A program made the translations under genes and the position numbers. Positions 10,447 to 15,000 of a stretch of DNA of 15,000 nucleotides are shown here, one piece after another. Source of the stretch: Trachelipus rathkii (lineage: Eukaryota > Arthropoda > Malacostraca > Isopoda > Trachelipodidae); assembly GCA_015478945.1 (NCBI GenBank), contig JABUQX010099305.1, positions 1-15,000 on the forward strand. The letters run 5' to 3'. The notes under the pieces were generated by a model that was not told the DNA's origin, searched no databases, and saw nothing but the letters and a program-made list of their open reading frames with translations. Numbering within the stretch: position 1 is the first letter of the stretch; the number at the start of each line of letters is the position of its first letter.

Positions 10447-11076
10447 TTAGTTTCTCGAATTGACAATTTTATATATGTCGTCGGCTAGTCCTATGAGGGT
10501 ATGTAACTCGACCGCCGGTGCTAATTTGTATACATGTAGATACACATCAGTTGGGATGACGGCCAGAAAGTATTCTTTTATAAAAGCCATATGATTTTGA
10601 AGAAGAGTTTTTGTGTTTGTCTCTCCAATGCTCTTTCGTAGGCGCGCCATATATTCACTCGGTAATTCATCCATTTTCATGTTTTCTTTGATGACGTCAC
10701 GAATGTTTCGTTCTCGCGGAAGCAAGTAAGCTGCTTTTATTGCCTTTATCAGTTTCTTATAGGAATTCTTTTTAATGGGATATTCGATGAGAGGCAAGAG
10801 ATGGGCTGGTAGTATGGTTGCCAAGTGCCTTATTTTTTCAGAATCACTTTTTATTTTATACAGTCTAAAAATGACTGTTACGGCTTCAAGCCAAATTTGG
10901 ATATTGTCTTCCTCAAATTTTGGAAGTTGAAGTGGGCAAACAAACTTGACTTCAATTTGGCGGTTTGGTATTTGACTCGTTTCCTTACTGGCGCGGGAAG
11001 ATGGTTTGTGAGGCGTTTCCTTCCTTTTCGCGGTTGTTTTCAAGCGAGGCCTACTCTTGTTCGAGTTTCTCACCAT
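10447..11076 (-). CDS. Retrotransposon Gag-like protein (DUF7041 / Ty3-gypsy type), 209 aa
   Basis: This is the only convincing coding region. Residues 1-45 are basic and low-complexity (many K, R, S), as in Gag N-termini. Residues about 43-130 match the pattern of the arthropod gypsy Gag domain I know as DUF7041: LPKF at 51-54, W62 in IWLE, FRL at 70-72, SDSEK at 77-81, LP at 89-90, and NSYKKL at 104-109. Residues 138-147 (LPSEYMARLR) and 197-204 (LADDIYKI) match the helices that close that Gag capsid region. Family Gags act as RNA-packaging capsid proteins in virus-like particles. This frame ends (TAA at 10447-10449) just where a CCHC zinc knuckle and protease usually follow, so the nucleic-acid-binding tail is missing. 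The start is the first in-frame ATG of the open stretch; ATGGTGAGA there also resembles a splice donor, so a spliced form cannot be excluded. The frame has no internal stop although the flanking LTRs are strongly diverged. Family assignment is from pattern memory, not a search. Confidence 0.8.
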   Translation of the reverse strand: MVRNSNKSRPRLKTTAKRKETPHKPSSRASKETSQIPNRQIEVKFVCPLQLPKFEEDNIQIWLEAVTVIFRLYKIKSDSEKIRHLATILPAHLLPLIEYPIKKNSYKKLIKAIKAAYLLPRERNIRDVIKENMKMDELPSEYMARLRKSIGETNTKTLLQNHMAFIKEYFLAVIPTDVYLHVYKLAPAVELHTLIGLADDIYKIVNSRN

Positions 11077-11421
11077 AATTGTTTCTTCGAACAGAGGAAC
11101 GTTTGTCTTGAGTTTTTTTTTTCTTTTTTTTTCAAAAGTTTTAGGACTAATGCTTTCGTTTGTTGCGTTGGTAACAGAATAATTCCGTTACAAAGATATC
11201 GCTTCACTTTCTATTTTTTTTTTTTATTTTGACTTTGTAATTCCACAATTATTGTTTTTTGTTAATACAGATTTGTTTCTTCACGCAGATTTTCTTTTTG
11301 ATTAATATCATTCATTGTAATTTCACTTTTTTAAAATTTAATAGCGCACTTGCCAGCAATTTAAACTTTTCACTGTCACTTATTTTTGTCACTGTTTTTT
11401 AATATAAATTCTTAGGTCCAT
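11077..11421 (-). other. Leader between primer-binding site and gag
   Basis: About 345 bp of untranslated sequence, with long A-runs on the element's strand (T-runs at about 11107-11131 and 11215-11224). A packaging signal would be expected here by analogy with other LTR elements, but none is recognisable. Confidence 0.5.
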
Positions 11422-11459
11422 TCAGAAGGTTGGGTGTTCGAGTCACTCTGGGGTCACCA
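11417..11459 (-). other. Primer-binding site complementary to the 3' half of tRNA-Trp
   Basis: The + strand reads like tRNA. TCAGA (11422-11426) matches the 3' side of the tRNA-Trp anticodon stem. AGGTT (11427-11431) matches the variable loop. GGGTG (11432-11436) and CACTC (11444-11448) pair as the T stem around TTCGAGT (11437-11443). TGGGGTC (11449-11455) is the acceptor 3' strand, followed by discriminator A and CCA (11457-11459). TCCA at 11417-11420 may extend the match through the anticodon with a one-base gap. On the - strand this begins TGGTGACCCC three bases after the 5' LTR. CCA is not encoded in eukaryotic tRNA genes, which favours a copy of mature tRNA. The isotype call compares with metazoan tRNA-Trp from memory. 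Confidence 0.82.
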
Positions 11460-11462
11460 AAT

Positions 11463-12044
11463 TGCACTGGTATTGCAATGTTGCAAACCAGGCAGATTAG
11501 ATAAGCAATTAAATAAACAGATGCTAATGAAAGTGGTTTTTCTGCTTTTTTGAAGTTTATTACCACATAATTTGCATGTGAAATAAATGGTGACAGATGA
11601 TGATAATCAATTTTGTAATCACAATAATAGCAATGGATATTTCAATTTTATAACACAATTAATAGGGCACATATTTTATATATCACGGCAGATTAGCCGG
11701 TTAAATTGACAACGCTTTAGGCATTGAGCATTTTTGTTTGTATGCTGCCTGCATTGGTTTAAATTCGGTTTGTTTAATTGTAATTAAATAGTACTTTGGT
11801 ATTAACAATAATGATTTTCAATAATAGTTATTATAATATGATTCATGGTGTTGAATCTAGCGACAGATGCTGTCATCCTTCCCATACCCGTATCTCGTTG
11901 ATTTGTTCCTGAACACGGCACCCATGTCGCCTGCTCGATGCTTCTATTTCAAATCCCGGCTCCCATTGGTCGTGATGTTATGATAAACAATTTTAAAATA
12001 TATTACTGGCATTGTTGATATGGAAAACGGAATTTCTCAGATCA
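11463..12044 (-). repeat. 5' LTR (right copy)
   Basis: A direct repeat of 8252-8846. It ends TG...CA, and the primer-binding site sits three bases from its inner edge, which fixes it as the 5' LTR of a minus-strand element. AATAAA on the element's strand (11556-11561) sits at the same place as in the other LTR. About 90 bp upstream is TATAAAA (11646-11652), a possible promoter TATA box that the left LTR has lost. The stretch at about 11865-11985 does not align convincingly with its counterpart at about 8660-8780, while the last 60 bp align again. Confidence 0.78.
11646..11652 (-). promoter_or_regulatory. Possible TATA box of the 5' LTR
   Basis: TATAAAA on the element's strand, about 90 bp upstream of the AATAAA at 11556-11561, which is a sensible U3-R spacing. 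AT-rich DNA makes chance occurrence likely, so this rests mainly on position. Confidence 0.35.
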
Positions 12045-12083
12045 TATATATATATATATATATATATATTATTATTATATATG

Positions 12084-12118
<35 letters not shown>

Positions 12119-12166
12119 ATTGTTTCATATATTTCCATTTATATTTATTATTATTGTTATTGTTAT

Positions 12167-12215
<49 letters not shown>

Positions 12216-12499
12216 TTATTATTGGCTATTGTCTATATTATATTACATTTCATATATATATATATATATTATATATATACATATATGTGTAGATATATAT
12301 ATTACATATATATATATATGTATATTATACATATATATTAGTGTATATATATATATTATTATTATATATATATATACATATATATATGTTTATTTATATA
12401 TATAAATATATAAGATATATGCTGTTGTTACTACATATAGCCCTCCCAGTATATAAAGATATATAAGTGGCATATATATATATATATATATATAGAATA

Positions 12500-12595
<96 letters not shown>
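12045..12595. repeat. Extended (TA)n region, right flank of the LTR element
   Basis: Several (TA)n blocks (12045-12116, 12171-12211, 12253-12418 and 12474-12594) are separated by TTATTGTTATTG and by short unique segments (about 12419-12473). CATATATATG and ACATATATG variants are common. All Tyr-Ile repeat frames here are products of the array. Confidence 0.93.
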
Positions 12596-12596
<1 letters not shown>

Positions 12597-12644
12597 GCAG
12601 CGCACGATCATCAGGTTTAATCATTGGGTACATGGATATAAAAT

Positions 12645-12812
12645 CAATAGGGCCCTATAGGAATGAAATCTATAGGATCTTATTGGAAACATAACAATAG
12701 GAACCATGCTGGGATTTGCATAGGAAAGATGTACAAAAATATATTTCCGATAGGATTATTTGGGTTCCTATGAAGACTATTATGAATAAAACCACAGAAA
12801 TTCCTATAGGTC
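12645..12812. repeat. Cluster of ATAGGA / TCCTAT motifs
   Basis: At least seven copies of ATAGG(A/G) or its complement occur in about 165 bp: near 12647, 12656 (CCCTATAGGAA), 12672, 12697, 12719, 12750, 12766 (TTCCTATGA) and 12802 (TTCCTATAGG). Spacing is irregular, so this is not a tandem array. CTGGGATTTG (12709) and CTGGGATCTG (12821) form a second recurring pair. Confidence 0.55.
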
Positions 12813-15000
12813 ATTTTTTGCTGGGATCTGAGATGACCGCAGACGGAGGACTTGAAGAGAGGAAGATTCAATACAGCAGAGAATTTCAGATGAAAGCTGG
12901 AAAGGAGGCACCATAAATGAACAAGCCTGAGTTCCCAACACACAGAATTACGAGAACGGCAGGGCACTTTGTGCTACGGCAGCACGTTAAATGGTGAGTT
13001 GAAATGCGAGAACAACTCGCTCGAGCACATGTTATTGCAATTTCTATAGTAAATAGATAGAGCACCAACGTAACGTCGCAGAGATAGAGGGGTCAAGGGG
13101 GTTAGAAAGTAGGGAACAGTTTATTAATATTTTACTTTTATAACTCAACCCTACTAGAAGAGGCGGGAACCAGACCCCCCCCCCATCAAAATGTGAGAAC
13201 AGTCATACAGAGCTTAATAAGACCCTTGTATAATTGGAGTAACTGTTCGAAGGAAAATTACCTCAACTGAACAGAACTCTCAGTATCTTTGAGGACACCT
13301 TAGCAAACCGTTGTATGCGATTTTTCCAAGATTGTTTATTATTTATGCTCGATCAAGTACATTTATGTTGTCCACAGGTAGACGAGACCCAGCCTGAATA
13401 GCTATAGGAAAGGAGAGGTGTTGAGAGATGTGAAGAAGCTGAAAGCCTACAAAAGAACAAATTTCCTCACAGTTGTTTAAGAGGCATCCTACCAAAACTC
13501 GCCATCCAGATCGAAGGAATTGAACTGAAAGTTGACTGAGAACCAACTCCCTCCAGAAGGAAAGACTGAGCTGATTGAAATGAGTGGAAGAATGGGAAAG
13601 TTGAGTCATCAGTAGGAAAATTGAACAGATAGGGGATGAGCAGCTGAGAAAATCTGGCTGAAAGTGAGAATAAAGCTGAGGAGCAAAAAGGTTCCAGGAA
13701 CACCAAAGCACATATTAAAGGAAGAAGAGGCTGCCCAACACAAGCCCATGGAACGATTCGAGAGAAAGTCCGTGACGCCAAAAGATAAGAGAAGTGGCAG
13801 AAACCCAAAGTAAGGAAGTTTAGAGAGCAATGATGCATACCATACCCGGTCAAAGGCTGGGATATGCTGTCCACCACAAATGACTCCCAGCAGTACCTAA
13901 GGACCAAATCAGTGATATATGAAGAATGTCACCAGTTGACCTCGAACTTCGAAACCATTTGGATCTGAAAGGAGGGAATAAAGTACCAGATGATCCATGA
14001 AACAGAGTTGAGGAAAAGCCAAGATTTTAGATAGAAGCTACAAGTAATGTTGAGAACATAAGAAGACCAAAGAGCGGCCACCTTTCGGTGAATCGGTCAA
14101 ATATATGCTTCAACACCGAGGGAAAGTGTTAGCAAGTAAAAGAGAGTGAGAGCCGAACCAGAATGAACAGCTCAATGTACACCCTCATAAACAAGAGGGA
14201 GGAATTCCGTCCGCCATCAGCCTCTTCCTAATGTCTAGATCTCCAGGTTCAAGGAGCCTGAGTGTGAAATCAAAGGCAGCTGAAGTGGACACCTGAGAGG
14301 AGAAGAAACAGGAGGACCGGAACCGTCCAGGGTGGAATTAGATTAAAAGGAGGCCGAAAAGATTAGCTTTTTCAGAAGGAAGATGAAGGCAGATCTGCCT
14401 AAGATAAATAAGAGAGGAAATGATTTGCAGAAGATAAATATTTTTAAGAGGACAGAAATTTTACAGAGATTCAAGGAGTGTCATGAACTTCCTGCAGAAA
14501 GTACACTTAGCTTTAAAGAAGAAGTTAACTCCTGCAACATCTGAGCTGAACAAAATTACTGGGAGTATATTAGAAGGAGAGTTTTTCAGCTTCACGATAC
14601 ACTTATCCTAAGAGGAGACTGTTTCATCAGGAACCAGATTATGGAGAGAGAGAGCATTTAGTGGAAAGACAGTAAGAATTGCTCACTTCTCGAGAATACG
14701 TGCCCCTACTTTCAGCAGCCAGCGTCCTTCGAGTCAAAACAGGATTCACTAAGGGTAGGTAGTTAAGAAGCGCTAACAGCTCCAACCCAGCCTGATTAGT
14801 AAAAAGCAAGCGAGGGGAAAGGTGATTACGAGAGAAAATATAGTACTAAGAACCGCGATTGTGATCAGAGCATGATAGAGGGTAAAACAGAGCAGGTATT
14901 TGTATGAGAAGAAGGGTAAAGCATAAGTCAAAAAGTGCGAAGAATTGATTAGGACGATCTGGGATGCGCGGTAGGTTCTCGAACAACTATTCACAATGCT
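12813..15000. other. Unique, purine-rich + strand sequence without a supported gene
   Basis: About 2.2 kb with clearly higher GC than the rest and few simple repeats (C10 at 13175-13184; short GAGAGAGAG at about 14645-14654). From about 13300 the + strand is purine-rich. That lowers stop frequency on the - strand (TTA, CTA and TCA become rare on +) and explains the open - frames of 73-146 codons here. They overlap in different frames, lack domain patterns and are rich in Ser, Leu and Phe, so I do not call them. It could be a decayed transposon, a non-coding exon or plain unique DNA. Confidence 0.5.
13175..13184. repeat. Poly-C run (C10)
   Basis: Ten C in a row inside otherwise complex sequence. 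Confidence 0.85.

Larger units (their letters stand above)
8252..12044 (-). mobile_element. Gag-only (TR-GAG-like) non-autonomous LTR retrotransposon
   Basis: Structure seen on the - strand: 5' LTR (11463-12044), tRNA-Trp-type primer-binding site (11422-11459), leader of about 345 bp, one Gag-like ORF (10447-11076), about 1.6 kb without coding content, a G7 purine run (8853-8859) and the 3' LTR (8252-8846). The total is about 3.8 kb. Autonomous Ty3-gypsy elements need roughly 3 kb of pol after gag; here that space is too short and holds no open frame resembling protease, RT, RNase H or integrase. Known classes: TR-GAG elements keep LTRs and gag and rely on partner elements for pol; TRIM and LARD elements code for nothing. 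That this copy belongs to such a class, rather than being a unique internal deletion, is inference. The target duplication cannot be read because both flanks are (TA)n. Confidence 0.75.

Noticed and set aside
10825..11232. 135-codon open frame on the + strand opposite gag
   Set aside because: It is the antisense shadow of the Gag ORF; its end is Phe-rich from T-runs.
11417..11459. A genuine tRNA-Trp gene or pseudogene
   Set aside because: Only the 3' half is present, it includes CCA, which nuclear tRNA genes do not encode, and it lies three bases from an LTR edge, so a primer-binding site fits better.
12680..12967. 95-codon open frame on the - strand
   Set aside because: No domain pattern; it overlaps a + strand frame and the ATAGGA motif cluster, and is within chance length for this composition.
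13467..13907. 146-codon open frame on the - strand, with overlapping frames at 13343-13711 and 13609-13830
   Set aside because: Three frames overlap in the same purine-skewed stretch, show no domain pattern, and are explained by low stop frequency on the pyrimidine-rich strand.

Overview
This is a stretch of eukaryotic nuclear DNA, very rich in AT and microsatellites. There are no prokaryotic operons and no recognisable host protein gene. Long (TA)n, (GA)n and (ATT)n arrays recur every few hundred bases. That density is what I would expect of a decapod crustacean genome, penaeid shrimp being my best guess, but taxonomy is an inference from repeat style only.

Layout. Positions 1-8251 are intergenic DNA. 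They hold six or more (TA)n arrays, three long polypurine (GA)n arrays (one an unbroken 239 nt), (AAT)n/(ATT)n arrays, homopolymers, two degenerate minisatellites (about 40-bp period at 2118-2412; about 18-bp period at 3202-3575), and a strict G-quadruplex motif at 3972-3998. Positions 8252-12044 form one structured element. Positions 12045-12595 are again mostly (TA)n. Positions 12596-15000 are higher-GC unique DNA with a purine-rich + strand and no gene I can defend.

The central element reads on the - strand. Two direct repeats of about 590 bp (8252-8846 and 11463-12044) behave as diverged LTRs with TG...CA ends. Just inside the right (5') LTR lies a primer-binding site whose complement matches the 3' half of tRNA-Trp including the non-genomic CCA. 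This match is 38 nt or slightly longer, much longer than the usual 8-18 nt. About 345 bp further on is the only convincing protein-coding ORF (10447-11076, 209 aa), a Gag-like protein of the DUF7041 / Ty3-gypsy type. A G7 purine run lies next to the left (3') LTR. No protease, reverse transcriptase, RNase H or integrase is visible in the 1.6 kb between gag and the 3' LTR.

The best reading is a non-autonomous, gag-only LTR retrotransposon (the TR-GAG class known from plants) inserted into a (TA)n microsatellite. Its LTRs differ strongly, with a central block that barely aligns, yet the gag frame is open from start to stop. Purifying selection or domestication is therefore worth testing, against the alternatives of a recombinant element or assembly error.
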